Positions 11,012 to 19,582 of a stretch of 64,000 nt of DNA are shown here, piece after piece (the stretch's first letter is position 1; every line of letters begins with the position of its first letter). The notes under the pieces are model-generated. The model was not told where the DNA came from. It saw only the letters and a program-made list of their open reading frames with translations, and searched no databases. The stretch lies in NCBI RefSeq assembly GCF_026929975.1, contig NZ_JANHOK010000004.1, positions 1-64,000 on the forward strand, given 5' to 3'. This DNA is from Bartonella sp. F02. Its GTDB lineage: Bacteria; Pseudomonadota; Alphaproteobacteria; Rhizobiales; Rhizobiaceae. The translations under genes and the position numbers were made by a program.

Positions 11012-11578
11012 TTAAGATATTTTTTTAATCGCTTTGACAATTTCCTCGCGTAATATTCTCTCAAGAAAAATAGGCAATTGACACTGTAACCATTCTGCTA
11101 TCGCTGGACGTAATACATCCTCGGCAATTTTTTCTGCAGCAGAAATACAATATGCCGACAACTCTAAAGAATCATGAGTTATATTCTCTTGTCGCGATGT
11201 AAATGTTCTTTCACCAGTTTTTTCTGTTTCATGCAAAGAAAATTGTTCTGTAGGAGACAATTTCATATTTTGTCTATCCATTTTAACTGTATTATTTTCT
11301 GTCTCTACATTAGTGTTCACTCGTTTGAGAGATAAGTCCTGATGTTCTGAAGAAAGACCGATACGATCAGCTAAAGCTTTCATCGCATCATCAACTGATA
11401 AAGTCGCTCCATCAGTGTCTTCTGACAGCTCTGTTGAAGAATTTTCTGAAGTATTGACAACAACACCTTCATTTGAAAAACGATCCGTTTGAACAACGTT
11501 CTCTTCGATTATTTCACGGATAGATGTCAAAATTTCATCCATACTTGGCTCGCGCAATGCGTTTGAACTCTGTACCAT
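11012..11578 (-). CDS. PopZ-like polar organising protein (DUF2497)
   Basis: 188 residues. The N-terminus contains the conserved helix SMDEILTSIREIIEE, the centre is acidic, polar and low in complexity, and the C-terminus is a helical block from about residue 145 (AAEKIAEDVLRPAIAEWLQ onwards, ending EEIVKAIKKIS). This two-ended layout matches the alphaproteobacterial PopZ/DUF2497 family, whose founding member self-assembles at cell poles and tethers ParB-parS. The position between tolC-like and valS genes is also seen for this family in Rhizobiales (from memory). The polar role here is inferred from the family. Confidence 0.85.
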   Translation of the reverse strand: MVQSSNALREPSMDEILTSIREIIEENVVQTDRFSNEGVVVNTSENSSTELSEDTDGATLSVDDAMKALADRIGLSSEHQDLSLKRVNTNVETENNTVKMDRQNMKLSPTEQFSLHETEKTGERTFTSRQENITHDSLELSAYCISAAEKIAEDVLRPAIAEWLQCQLPIFLERILREEIVKAIKKIS

Positions 11579-11820
11579 ACTTTAAAACCTCTCAAAGACG
11601 CAACAACAAACAGAATCACCATTCCAGTGTAACCAGAAGAATCACGCTATAACATATATCCTCATTCTGAATATGGCATCACACATAATTTTCTTACCTT
11701 TGATAAATAAAATGACATGCACATTTTTCAACACAACCAACTATAGATTTGTTTATTCTTTCAAAAAACACTTCTTTTTCAGAAAAATAATTTGCCATGA
11801 TCGTAGAAAATTCTATTTAA

Positions 11821-13098
11821 TCACTTTTTTAAACCTAAATCATTTGCCGTTAATTTACCAATAGCAGATTGAACGCTATAACTTGCGATAATAGCATTAC
11901 GCTCTGCAATCGTTAATGCAATTTGCGCATTAATCAACTGAGTTTGAGAGTTCAAAACATCCAATGTTGTAGCCTGTCCTACACGATTTTCTTGAACACG
12001 ACCTCTAAGAGCAATTTCAGCAGCATGAACGCTTTCACGATAAGCAATAACAGATGCTTGCGCACCTTCTAATTGAAACCAAGCAGAGGTCAATACCTGC
12101 TTGACATGATTATACGCCATATCAAGTTGGATACGAGCTTGTAACAACTGCTCTCTTGACTGGCGAATTTGTGCAGTAGTGCGTCCGCCTTCAAAAATCG
12201 GAATACTTAATGAAAGTCCCATAGAATGAGAAGACCCATCAATTCCAGAACCATTATAAGTTCGATTGTAAGACGTCGTTGCAGAAAAATCAATCTTAGG
12301 AAGAAGTGCTCCTTCCTTCGCTTTTACATTATAAGAACTTGCATCAATTAAATATCGTGCGTACAAAATTGCCGGATGCGTCGCAAGACTAATCTGATAA
12401 GCAGCATCAAAATTTCTTGGGAGATTTTGTGCAACAAATGGAGGTTCCAATTTTTTAGGATCAGAGCCAATGATTTGCCGATAAATAGCTTCTGCTGACT
12501 TTACATCAGCACGCGCAAGACTAAGTTCAGAAACAGCTAAAGCACGTGCAGCTTGTGCTTGAGCAAAATCAACACGAGCCCCTTCTCCTACATCAAGTTT
12601 TGCTTTCTCAGAACGAACTTGCTCTTCAAGAGTATTTAAATTTTCTTTACGAAGCTTAGCAATACGACGTGCTTGATATACATTAGCATACGCTGTGACA
12701 ACATCTAAAAACATATCTTGTTCAGAATTACGAAGATATTCACGCTGTGCCTGCAACTTAACTTGAGCAGAAAAAAATGTATTTTGCGTAGTAAAACCAT
12801 CAAACAATCTTTGATTGAGTCTTACCCCTATAGATCCAGAAGTGCTATAAGAGCCGGTAATCGCTTTACTTCGACCATAATTCCCAATGCCCTCAATATG
12901 CGGCAACAAACCAGAACGCGCAATAGCTACATCTTCATGCGCAATTCGAATAGCAGCACGGTCGCTATTTAATTTAGCGTTATACATGTAAGCTTGAGAA
13001 AAAGCATCCATTAATGTCTCAGAATAAGCTGATTCTACTACAAAAACACCTAATGTTAGAAATAAACATGCCTGAAATTTCTTGTTTAATTTAAACAC
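11821..13098 (-). CDS. tolC: TolC-family outer-membrane efflux/secretion channel
   Basis: Outer-membrane trimeric channel for tripartite efflux pumps or type I secretion. The chosen GTG start has GGGA nine bases upstream and gives a classical signal peptide ending near ESAYS; an ATG at 13140 adds 14 codons without a ribosome site and is the alternative. The mature protein starts TLMDAFSQAYMYN, typical of TolC repeats, and has the second repeat around the ISLATHPAIL segment and the helical NRVGQATTLDVLNSQTQL motif. Length is about 425 residues. No inner-membrane pump genes are adjacent, so its partners must be encoded elsewhere. Confidence 0.9.
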   Translation of the reverse strand: MFKLNKKFQACLFLTLGVFVVESAYSETLMDAFSQAYMYNAKLNSDRAAIRIAHEDVAIARSGLLPHIEGIGNYGRSKAITGSYSTSGSIGVRLNQRLFDGFTTQNTFFSAQVKLQAQREYLRNSEQDMFLDVVTAYANVYQARRIAKLRKENLNTLEEQVRSEKAKLDVGEGARVDFAQAQAARALAVSELSLARADVKSAEAIYRQIIGSDPKKLEPPFVAQNLPRNFDAAYQISLATHPAILYARYLIDASSYNVKAKEGALLPKIDFSATTSYNRTYNGSGIDGSSHSMGLSLSIPIFEGGRTTAQIRQSREQLLQARIQLDMAYNHVKQVLTSAWFQLEGAQASVIAYRESVHAAEIALRGRVQENRVGQATTLDVLNSQTQLINAQIALTIAERNAIIASYSVQSAIGKLTANDLGLKK

Positions 13099-13154
13099 AA
13101 TAATAAATCCCAAATTAATCACACAATCGTTTGTGACCATAGATATAAAAAATA

Positions 13155-13829
13155 TTAAAATACAAAATCAGCTGTTTTTAAAAAACCTGGAAGACATTTG
13201 ACAGAAAGGTTAAAAGCGCGACGACCTGAAACAATTCCATCTTTTTTCACATAAATTCGCGCAACACCAGCATTGCCATGCCCTTCAACAACCACAAGAC
13301 GCCCTCCCTCTTTTACTTGATCAAAAAGATCATCAGGAATAAAATCAACAGCACCTTCAACAAAAATCACATCATAAGGCCCTTCAGCAGCATATCCTCG
13401 TTCTAAAGACCCATGAACAACGACAACATTATCACATTGATTAGCTTCTAAAAGTTTTCTTGCTTGTTCTGAAAGAGCTTTATTGCTCTCTAACGCAACC
13501 ACAAACCCAGAAAGCTTTGAAAGCAAAGCAGCACAATACCCGCTATTAGCTCCGATATCTAAAACAACATCTGATGGCTGTACTGCTGCAAGCTGCAGTA
13601 ATTTTGCTAGAGAAGCAGGCCTCATCAAATAACATGCGGGCACATTTTCTTTTTGCGGAGAAATGAGAACATCAGCATCAAGATAACTCAAATCTTTAAC
13701 ATCTTCTGGCACAAAATCTTCACGTGGCATTGTTAAAAATGCTTCTAGAACCGATAAATTCGTTACATCGACTGTACGAATTTGATTGTCAACCATTTTG
13801 CGCCGAAGATCTGCAAAATCTACAATCAT
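13155..13829 (-). CDS. pcm: Protein-L-isoaspartate O-methyltransferase family protein
   Basis: SAM-dependent methyltransferase of the PCMT fold, 224 residues. Motif I reads VLDIGANSGYCAALL (about residues 74-88). Canonical repair enzymes usually have GTGSGY at this point, so the change to GANSGY leaves the true substrate uncertain. The N-terminus RRKMVDNQIRTVDV and the PREDFVP segment are typical of the rhizobial branch. It lies 57 bases upstream of the tolC-like start on the same strand, with an AGGAG site before its ATG, and may be cotranscribed with it. Confidence 0.85.
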   Translation of the reverse strand: MIVDFADLRRKMVDNQIRTVDVTNLSVLEAFLTMPREDFVPEDVKDLSYLDADVLISPQKENVPACYLMRPASLAKLLQLAAVQPSDVVLDIGANSGYCAALLSKLSGFVVALESNKALSEQARKLLEANQCDNVVVVHGSLERGYAAEGPYDVIFVEGAVDFIPDDLFDQVKEGGRLVVVEGHGNAGVARIYVKKDGIVSGRRAFNLSVKCLPGFLKTADFVF

Positions 13830-14039
13830 AACTAACGTCTTCTCCTACATACAACAAAACTACAATTAAAGTAGCAATAGTCAAAACCTGAATATCTTAT
13901 ATTCTGGGTGTTACAAAAAAGCATGCTACAGTCAATAATAAGATTTAAATTGCTCTCATTTTCATGTGCAAATATTTTTCGTCAAAAAGAAAAATTATTC
14001 AAGAGCATTATTCTCAAAAAGCATTTTGGTAAATTTAAC

Positions 14040-14113
14040 TGGAGGCCTCGCCCGGAATCGAACCGGGATACAAGGATTTGCAGTCCTCTGCGTAACCATT
14101 CCGCCACGAGGCC
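14040..14113 (-). tRNA. tRNA-Cys (GCA)
   Basis: Cloverleaf on the minus strand with acceptor GGCCTCG/CGAGGCC, anticodon GCA in the loop CTGCAAA, T-arm CCGGGTTCGATTCCGG-type, discriminator U and an encoded CCA (14040-14042). 74 bases. Confidence 0.97.
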
Positions 14114-14300
14114 TCATAAATCAACATAAAAATGTCAATAAGGGAAGGCAATGCATCCGTCAAGACATAGAAATCTATTATAATCTTTTTTCTTCTATTT
14201 ATAAAATTTCCACCATTTTTTTTAAAAAAAAAATTTTTACTCTTTGCAAATCGATGTTGCTTTGCTATAGCCTTTGCTTGTTAGACAATTGAGATACTGT

Positions 14301-14375
14301 TCCTCGGTAGCTCAGTGGTAGAGCAACCGGCTGTTAACCGGTTGGTCGCTGGTTCGAATCCGGCCCGGGGAGCCA
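14301..14375 (+). tRNA. tRNA-Asn (GTT)
   Basis: Cloverleaf beginning TCCTCGGTAGCTCAGTGG, acceptor paired with CCGGGGA, anticodon stem CCGGC/GCCGG-type around CTGTTAA (anticodon GTT), T-arm GGTTCGAATCC, discriminator G and encoded CCA. 75 bases. Confidence 0.97.
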
Positions 14376-15023
14376 CTTTACAACTACGTGCAGTCATACA
14401 CTGAAAGATATTGGCACAGAGAGATATTGGTGCTGTTAAATTAACTAAATCCAAGTTTGCGTTTAGAAGTTTGCCAGAAATTTAGGTGTGTTTTTTCAGT
14501 TTATCTCTAACAAATTCAATAATCACTATTTAAAAATAGCGTCTAAGAAACTGCATTGTTATTTTAGAAAATGAATGATTGTTAGAAAATAAAAAATGTG
14601 AACTCTTAGCATCTTATCTGATAAATTGTTCCCACTCTATTTTTAATTTATAGATAACAGGAATAAGCTTTATTAAAAATGAGACCATCTCTTTTATAGA
14701 GTTCGTTTCTTTGTAAATCGATTGATTCCTTTTCATAAAGTCTATCAACGAACAATTTCTTATATGGTTTAAGACTCAAAAAAACACCATAAAAAGCTTG
14801 TCTCGTTTTGTGGTGTATTTTTGTATCAATTTGAATAAATATTAACGTGTAATTATAACCTATTAGAATCTCATACATTCAAAATTTGCTAAGCGTAATT
14901 TGCTTAACGCTACCATAAATCGTCATTTAGATTTCTTTTTTAATCTAAATTAACAAAAGCCAAAAACCTAAAAATATGTTCCTTACTTTCTTGGCCAAAT
15001 TATTTATTCAAGATATTGATTTT
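14376..15023. other. Gene-poor region after tRNA-Asn
   Basis: About 650 AT-rich bases between tRNA-Asn and the DEAD-box gene. The only coding-like signal is the 76-codon frame listed at 14648-14878. A small direct repeat AGATATTGG occurs twice near 14406-14430. Nothing else was recognised. Confidence 0.6.
14648..14878 (-). pseudogene. Small hypothetical frame, possible gene remnant
   Basis: 76 codons with no recognised domain or clear ribosome site. The segment LSLKPYKKLFVDRLYEKES near residues 34-52 is notable because LSLKPYKKFV is encoded again at 19115-19129, where the frame ends at once in a stop. The two copies share nucleotide similarity over roughly 60 bases. It may be a short real protein, or a fragment of a dispersed, decaying gene family. 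Function unknown. Confidence 0.3.
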
Positions 15024-16379
15024 TTATATCTTTCTAACACGAAATAACTTTCTATCTTTTGTAGTTTTTGTTTCTTTTTTAGATTTTCCACTTTTAGATG
15101 CAGATTGTCTGTTATCTACACGCATAGCTGTATCCGCACGAAAAGAGGATATTTTTTTACGTTGAGCTTTTTTAAAATAACGTTTCTTTATGTTTATTTC
15201 AGGTTTTAATAAAATTGGTTTTTCTGGAAATTCTCCAAACTGCGGCGGAATTTCTTCACGGATTAATTTAATCCGTATTAAACGTTCTACAGCACGCAAA
15301 CGTGCTCCCTCTATATCCTTGTCAAAAAGTGTAATTGCATCACCAGAAGCACCGTTACGTCCAGTACGACCAATACGATGAACATAACTTTCTGCTTCAT
15401 CTGGTAAATCATAATTAATAACGTGACTAATTCCTGGAACATCAATACCACGTGCAGCAATATCCGTTGCAACAAGAACTCTTACAGCCCCTTCACGAAA
15501 AGCCTTTAATGCACGTTGTCGAGCGTTTTGTGATTTATTTCCATGAATTGTTGCGACAGAATACCCTGTTTTCTCCAAATAATGAGAAACTGCATCAGCG
15601 CCATGTTTCGTTCGCGTAAAAACAATAACTGAAGTCAAAGCTGGATTTGTTAGAAGTTTACTCAAAGCGTTCTTTTTTTCACGCGTAGGAATACAATACA
15701 GTTTCTGCACAATTTCCGTAGCTGTTGTTCCTTGAGGAACAATTTCTATTTTTACAGGATCATTAAGTAAACTATTGGCAAGTGCAATAATTTCTTTTGG
15801 CATTGTTGCAGAAAAAAGAGCCGTTTTTCGCTTTTCATGCAAGAGCTTTGCAATTTTCTGCACATCATTAATAAATCCCATATCTAACATACGATCTGCC
15901 TCATCTAAAATCAAAAAATGAGACTGAGAAAGATCAATATACTTTTCACGAACAAGATCCATCAAGCGCCCCGGCGTCGCAATTAAAATATCCACACCAG
16001 CTTTCATACGCTTAATTTGTGTAAAACGCGATACTCCACCTAAAATCAAACACGTAGATAGGTGTGCACCTTTTGTAACAAGACGAATTGTCTCTTCAAT
16101 CTGCACAGCAAGCTCACGCGTAGGAACCAAAATCAAAGCGCGTGCAGTTTTAGGAAAACGTTTATCCCCTAAATTCAAAATCTGGCTAACAACAGGTAAT
16201 CCAAATGCTAACGTTTTCCCAGAACCAGTTTGTGCAATTCCTAAAATATCTCGTCCTTCCAACATCATTGGAATTGTCTTCTCTTGAATAGGTTTTGGTT
16301 TGACAATACCTGTTGCTATGAGGTTTTTAGTGATAACAGAAGGCAAGCCTAATGCTGTAAAGGAATTGACTTTATCCAT
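15024..16379 (-). CDS. rhlE: DEAD-box ATP-dependent RNA helicase (RhlE-like)
   Basis: RNA helicase of the DEAD family, 451 residues, likely acting in ribosome assembly or RNA turnover. Motifs in order: Q-motif region with KPKPIQEKTIP, motif I AQTGSGKT (about residues 54-61), PTRELA, motif II DEAD (in LILDEADRMLD), motif III SAT, ARGIDVP and motif VI HRIGRTGR (about 337-344). The C-terminal 80 residues are a basic Lys/Arg/Ser-rich tail of the type that binds RNA. It stands alone between gaps. The choice of RhlE over other DEAD subfamilies is by general similarity. Confidence 0.88.
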   Translation of the reverse strand: MDKVNSFTALGLPSVITKNLIATGIVKPKPIQEKTIPMMLEGRDILGIAQTGSGKTLAFGLPVVSQILNLGDKRFPKTARALILVPTRELAVQIEETIRLVTKGAHLSTCLILGGVSRFTQIKRMKAGVDILIATPGRLMDLVREKYIDLSQSHFLILDEADRMLDMGFINDVQKIAKLLHEKRKTALFSATMPKEIIALANSLLNDPVKIEIVPQGTTATEIVQKLYCIPTREKKNALSKLLTNPALTSVIVFTRTKHGADAVSHYLEKTGYSVATIHGNKSQNARQRALKAFREGAVRVLVATDIAARGIDVPGISHVINYDLPDEAESYVHRIGRTGRNGASGDAITLFDKDIEGARLRAVERLIRIKLIREEIPPQFGEFPEKPILLKPEINIKKRYFKKAQRKKISSFRADTAMRVDNRQSASKSGKSKKETKTTKDRKLFRVRKI

Positions 16380-16682
16380 ATGAAAAACAAAACTTTCTTC
16401 AGCTTAATAGATTATACAAATGTAAAAAGCTGATTACATTATTCAAAAACTTGCGCAATAGAGTTCTTGATACTTAATATCTATGAATCAACGCTCAGAA
16501 TAAATATAAGCGATTTGCGCAACTCATGAATGTTGTGAAAAAATACAATGAAAACGTCTAAACCAACTTTAATAAAAAGCTAATCAAAGAGCTTAAAGAT
16601 GTTCTTACTTATTTTATTCGTAAGCGGATAAAAACAAAAAAAAGACATTCCTGCAAGAGATATTTATTATAAAAAACCATTT
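16380..16682. other. Intergenic region upstream of the DEAD-box gene
   Basis: 303 AT-rich bases that must include the helicase promoter. No gene, RNA or clear hairpin was recognised. Confidence 0.5.
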
Positions 16683-17216
16683 TTATTTCTCTATTATTTT
16701 TTCTTGTGGCAAATTTATTCCACTTAAAGCAGGATAAATCTCAAGAAAAACTGAATTTTCTATAGTTTTTCGTCCTCCATAAATTAAATACCACTGAGCA
16801 TTATCAACAATTGCCAATGTATTATACTGAATAATACGATTCTTCGTTTCAAATACCGTTGGAATCAAAGCGTATAAAGCGCCTTTATCTGTTTTCCGAT
16901 ATGCTATTTTCTTTTCATCTAAATGATAAGAACCAGCAGAAATATTTTCGAATTGAGTATACAGTTTTTTAAGAAAACTCGTGCGCAAATTAGCTTCTGT
17001 TGTATCTAATCGACGTGCCATTTCCTTATAAAGACGATCTGGCATTTTAGTAGCAATTATAGCAACATCACCCTTTTTGATAGCAATATTGATATCATTT
17101 ACTAAACTTGAAAGCTCGGTTTTTTGTATAACGGTTGCTTCATCAGCGCGACTTTGTCCACTTATTCCTAAAAATAAGAATATGCTCACTAAAAAGTAAA
17201 AAATAGATTTCACCAT
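16683..17216 (-). CDS. Exported hypothetical protein
   Basis: 177 residues of unknown function. Residues 1 to about 24 (MVKSIFYFLVSIFLFLGISG and a cleavage region near SRADE) look like a Sec signal peptide, so the mature protein should be periplasmic. The rest is a mixed alpha/beta sequence with no motif I know; it contains DNAQWYLIYGG near the end, a phrase typical of small NTF2-like or DUF4019-like folds, but this is only a resemblance. It starts 33 bases after ilvA ends, on the same strand, and may be read through from it. Confidence 0.7.
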   Translation of the reverse strand: MVKSIFYFLVSIFLFLGISGQSRADEATVIQKTELSSLVNDINIAIKKGDVAIIATKMPDRLYKEMARRLDTTEANLRTSFLKKLYTQFENISAGSYHLDEKKIAYRKTDKGALYALIPTVFETKNRIIQYNTLAIVDNAQWYLIYGGRKTIENSVFLEIYPALSGINLPQEKIIEK

Positions 17217-17249
17217 TATATCTCTTCTTTCAGTAAAAAGCTTAAATTC

Positions 17250-18515
17250 TCAAACAACAAAATCAAATAATGTTTGATCATTGGTAATATCACGATAAGG
17301 CCAGTCCAGCATTTTAAATTTTTCTTCTAACACGCAAAAATTATCATGTTTTGTTGTTTCAATTGCAATCAATACAGATCCAAAACTTCTAGATGATTTT
17401 TTTAAATATTCAAAACGTACAATGTCATCATCCGGAGATAATTGCTTAAGAAAATTACGCAACGCTCCAGGTTGTTGAGGAAAACTAAAAATGAAATATT
17501 TTTTTAACCCCTGACATCGCAAAGAACGCTCTTTGATATCTGGCAAACGTTCAAAATCAAAATTTCCACCTGAAACAATTAAAACAATTTTTTTTCCTTT
17601 CAATCTTTGATGAGACATACTTTTAAGAGCATCAATGGATAAGGCACCAGCTGGCTCTAAAACTATACCTTCAAGATTAAGCATTTCAATCATTGTAGAA
17701 CACAATCTATTTTCAGGAACCGTAATAACAGAATCTGGCGAAAATTCCTTCAACATTGTATAATTTAACGCACCAATCTCTGCTACAGCTGCACCATCAA
17801 CAAACGTATCAATACAATCAAGCTTAATACGTCTTTTACTATTCAAAGAAGCAAGAAAGCTTGCTGCCCCTTGCGGTTCAGCAAAAAGTAATTCTGTTTT
17901 CCAATGATGTTCTTGTAAAAAATTGCTGACACCACTGGCCAAACCACCTCCACCAACAGGAACAATAATTAAATCGGGTTCATTGTCTCCATTAAGTCTT
18001 TTCCACTGTAAAGTAATCTCATACAAAACTGTCGCCTGCCCTGTAATCACATGAATATCATCAAAAGGTGGCGCCATAACCCCTCCCTCGTTAGCAACAA
18101 AAGATTGCGCAGCCGCATAGCATTCATCAAACGTGTTACCAATTAAACGAATTTCAACAAACTCCTCACCAAAAATACGCGTTTTATCAATTTTCTGCTG
18201 AGGTGTTGTTATGGGCATAAAAACAACTCCTTTGCGCTTAAAATGGCGACAAGCAAATGCGACTCCTTGAGCATGATTACCTGCTGATGCACAAACAAAT
18301 ACTGTATCTTTCGATATTTTATCAAATAGTTCTGATACAAAATTAAATGCACCACGAATTTTATAGGATCGTATAGGTGTTAGATCTTCACGTTTCAAAT
18401 AAATTTCTGCATCATATTTCTGACTAAGAAAATCATTTCGTTGAAGAGGAGTTTCAGCAAAAACATTATGAAAAACCTTCATAACTTTGGCTACATCTTG
18501 AACAAAATTACCCAT
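17250..18515 (-). CDS. ilvA: Threonine dehydratase (threonine ammonia-lyase)
   Basis: PLP enzyme converting threonine to 2-oxobutyrate, the entry step to isoleucine. 421 residues. The PLP lysine lies in RSYKIRGAF (about residues 49-57); the phosphate-binding glycine loop is VPVGGGGLASG (about 186-196). A C-terminal ACT-like regulatory domain begins near residue 335 (YFIFSFPQQPGALRNFLKQL). No other ilv gene is adjacent: ilvC lies 16 kb and ilvB 20 kb away. If downstream isoleucine steps are incomplete, the enzyme may serve threonine catabolism instead. Confidence 0.93.
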   Translation of the reverse strand: MGNFVQDVAKVMKVFHNVFAETPLQRNDFLSQKYDAEIYLKREDLTPIRSYKIRGAFNFVSELFDKISKDTVFVCASAGNHAQGVAFACRHFKRKGVVFMPITTPQQKIDKTRIFGEEFVEIRLIGNTFDECYAAAQSFVANEGGVMAPPFDDIHVITGQATVLYEITLQWKRLNGDNEPDLIIVPVGGGGLASGVSNFLQEHHWKTELLFAEPQGAASFLASLNSKRRIKLDCIDTFVDGAAVAEIGALNYTMLKEFSPDSVITVPENRLCSTMIEMLNLEGIVLEPAGALSIDALKSMSHQRLKGKKIVLIVSGGNFDFERLPDIKERSLRCQGLKKYFIFSFPQQPGALRNFLKQLSPDDDIVRFEYLKKSSRSFGSVLIAIETTKHDNFCVLEEKFKMLDWPYRDITNDQTLFDFVV

Positions 18516-18668
18516 AGCATCTATATTTTCTATTTTATTAATCTTCTAAAATTTCTTCTATCTTTAAAAACAATAATTGTCAGTCAATTTTTAAAAAATA
18601 AAAGAAGTTTTCCTTCATTATTAATTCTTGATTCAAGAAAAGATATAGCTTATGAAGAGGCAATCATT

Positions 18669-18756
18669 GCGGACGTGATGAAATCGGTAAACATAGCAGA
18701 CTTAAAATCTGCCGGCCCTAAAGGCCTTGCGGGTTCAAGTCCCGCCGTCCGCACCA
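18669..18756 (+). tRNA. tRNA-Leu (TAA)
   Basis: Class II tRNA with acceptor GCGGACG/CGTCCGC, anticodon stem GCAGA/TCTGC around CTTAAAA (anticodon TAA), a long variable arm (GGCCCTAAAGGCC), T-arm GGGTTCAAGTCCC, discriminator A and encoded CCA. 88 bases. Confidence 0.97.
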
Positions 18757-19084
18757 TTTTTTCCTTAATGGTTAAAATCTCTTTTTAAGATATTGAGATT
18801 CAAGTTTTTTCTTAATTTTGTAGTAAGACTCAGTGATTTTCTAAATAATCCATCAATCGTTGGTGGGTCTCAAACACAAATACGATTATAAATATAACAT
18901 GCAATCCAGAGAAATGAGAAAAAGTTTAAACATGTATAGGTTGTCTAAGTTTAACTTTTATATTCAATAAGTTCACAAATTCATAAAACTTCAATAATTA
19001 AAAAGCTTAAAACTTTGAAATATATATAAATATTATAAAAACACTTTTCCTATTTTAAAAATAAAAATTACGTTTTTTATAAAA

Positions 19085-19132
19085 TGGAAGGTCTTCAGCT
19101 TTCACTAAAACCATATAAGAAGTTCGTGTGAT
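19085..19132 (+). pseudogene. Decayed fragment related to the 14648-14878 frame
   Basis: A 15-codon frame ending LSLKPYKKFV then TGA. The same residues with one extra leucine (LSLKPYKKLFV) occur in the frame at 14648-14878 on the other strand. The shared nucleotide core is ACCATATAAGAA with similar flanks. Both copies lie about 300 bases downstream of a tRNA gene. It is best read as a remnant. Confidence 0.35.
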
Positions 19133-19314
19133 TCTACTTCATCTATTTAAACGAGTATGCTGATTTTACCTAAATCATAACAATCCACTAAAATAGTGCT
19201 TCTTTAAAAAAGACAATATTTCAAATAGTTACACAAGATTAAGAATAAAAAATTATCAATGTATTCAAAAAATAATTTTTAAATGCAAGCATATCAACGG
19301 TAAGATAAATGAAA

Positions 19315-19350
19315 CTTCACACTGTACATTAGCTTCACACTGTACATTAG
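19315..19350. repeat. Perfect 18-bp tandem duplication
   Basis: The unit CTTCACACTGTACATTAG is present twice head to tail (19315-19332, 19333-19350). This is recent local duplication in non-coding DNA about 180 bases downstream of the Hbp-like terminator. Confidence 0.95.
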
Positions 19351-19527
19351 ATTGTATTATTTATTTGAACAATTTTGCATCAAAACAACAAACATTATTA
19401 CAAAAATTCTTAAAAAAATTAATATATAAAATATATTAAAAGATTTTTTTAAAGTTATAACTGAAATAAAAAACATCACTTGGATATTTATTTCACCGAA
19501 CATTAATTTTGAGTAAAAATTTACAAC

Positions 19528-19560
19528 AAGAAAAAGCTCTATCTAAAAAATGATAGAGCC
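19528..19560 (-). terminator. Rho-independent terminator of the Hbp-like gene
   Basis: On the minus strand an 8-bp stem GCTCTATC/GATAGAGC with an A/T-rich loop is followed by TTTTTC. It lies 23 bases after the stop of the porin-like gene. Confidence 0.85.
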
Positions 19561-19582
19561 TTAATAACTGTTAATTGAAAAA

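Larger units (their letters stand above)
18757..19527. other. Long gene-poor region after tRNA-Leu
   Basis: About 770 AT-rich bases between tRNA-Leu and the terminator of the Hbp-like gene. It contains a short decayed frame at 19085-19132 related to the one at 14648-14878, and a perfect 18-base tandem duplication at 19315-19350. No intact gene was recognised. Confidence 0.65.
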
